DNA from: Thermoflexales bacterium | GTDB taxonomy: Bacteria; Chloroflexota; Anaerolineae; B4-G1; SLSP01 | Length of the DNA stretch: 5,626 nucleotides | Assembly (NCBI GenBank): GCA_007130345.1 | Contig: SLSP01000308.1 | Span: 1-5,626, forward strand | Direction of reading: 5' to 3' | In this document: one piece after another, positions 5,520 through 5,626 of the stretch | Layout: each line of letters begins with the position of its first letter | Position numbering within the stretch: position 1 is the stretch's first letter | Program-made: the position numbers and the translations under genes | Notes under the pieces: generated by a model | The model's database searches: none | Told to the model about the DNA's origin: nothing | Seen by the model: only the letters and a program-made list of their open reading frames with translations

Positions 5520-5564
5520 AAAAAAGCACACCGCGCCGGAGATCTGACGATCTCCGGCGCGGTG
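5520..5564 (-). terminator. Strong hairpin, canonical terminator on the minus strand, possibly also ending the + operon
   Basis: The arms 5529-5544 and 5549-5564 are a perfect 16-bp GC-rich inverted repeat with loop TGAC. Six A residues at 5520-5525 precede it, so a minus-strand transcript would read stem, TGC, then six T: a regular intrinsic terminator. On the + strand the stem is followed by GGTTATAGG, which is not a T-tract. The site lies 19 nt after the stop of the last + gene. It could stop + transcripts less efficiently, or protect their 3' end, while mainly ending a convergent gene to the right of the window. Confidence 0.75.
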
Positions 5565-5626
5565 GGTTATAGGTGAGTCTCCTGAAAAAAGTCCAAAAAT
5601 CCGATTTTTCCACACGCGACCTACTA

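Noticed and set aside
5565..5626. 3' end of a minus-strand gene at the right edge
   Set aside because: Two minus-strand frames are open here, but only for about 20 codons before the hairpin, with no recognisable motif. The stretch also holds a weak AAAAAT-CCG-ATTTTT inverted repeat (5595-5609), which fits non-coding DNA.

Overview
The window is GC-rich bacterial-type DNA in which all six recognisable genes lie on the + strand. Three features suggest a bacterium of the Chloroflexota (Anaerolineae-like) or a similar F420-using lineage: Shine-Dalgarno sites, a stand-alone CofE (not fused to a nitroreductase domain as in actinobacterial FbiB), and heptamer-repeat spacers. This placement is an inference from gene content and composition, not a measured result.

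Layout. (1) Positions 1-710 hold the C-terminal part of a GT4-family glycosyltransferase whose 5' end lies outside the window. (2) Positions 711-848 form an AT-richer spacer with a perfect TATAAT -10 box and a small inverted repeat; this looks like the promoter of the next genes. (3) Positions 849-3209 are a tightly packed three-gene run: an MBL-fold metallo-hydrolase, an NADPH:F420 oxidoreductase (npdG/fno) and the F420-0 gamma-glutamyl ligase (cofE). The gaps are 3 nt and 0 nt. (4) Positions 3210-3369 are a spacer built largely of three different 7-bp tandem repeats. (5) Positions 3376-4383 encode a luciferase-like (LLM) flavin/F420-dependent oxidoreductase related to methylene-tetrahydromethanopterin reductase. 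(6) Positions 4382-4416 are a self-complementary 18-bp tandem palindrome that begins inside the LLM stop codon. (7) Positions 4433-5509 encode a dihydroorotate/dihydropyrimidine dehydrogenase-like FMN barrel with a C-terminal two-[4Fe-4S] ferredoxin domain. (8) Positions 5510-5626 contain a 16-bp perfect hairpin and no convincing gene.

How the genes fit together. CofE completes the deazaflavin cofactor F420 by adding its glutamate tail. NpdG exchanges hydride between NADPH and F420. The LLM enzyme is a likely user of F420H2 or FMN. The Fe-S flavoprotein at the end could be another redox enzyme of the same module, but its substrate cannot be read from the sequence; its barrel lacks the cysteine used as catalytic base in class 1 dihydroorotate and dihydropyrimidine dehydrogenases. 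The MBL hydrolase shares the promoter-proximal position with npdG and cofE, and its substrate is unknown. No proven new system is visible. The most unusual items are the cysteine-less dehydrogenase paired with an F420 module and the two repeat-rich spacers.
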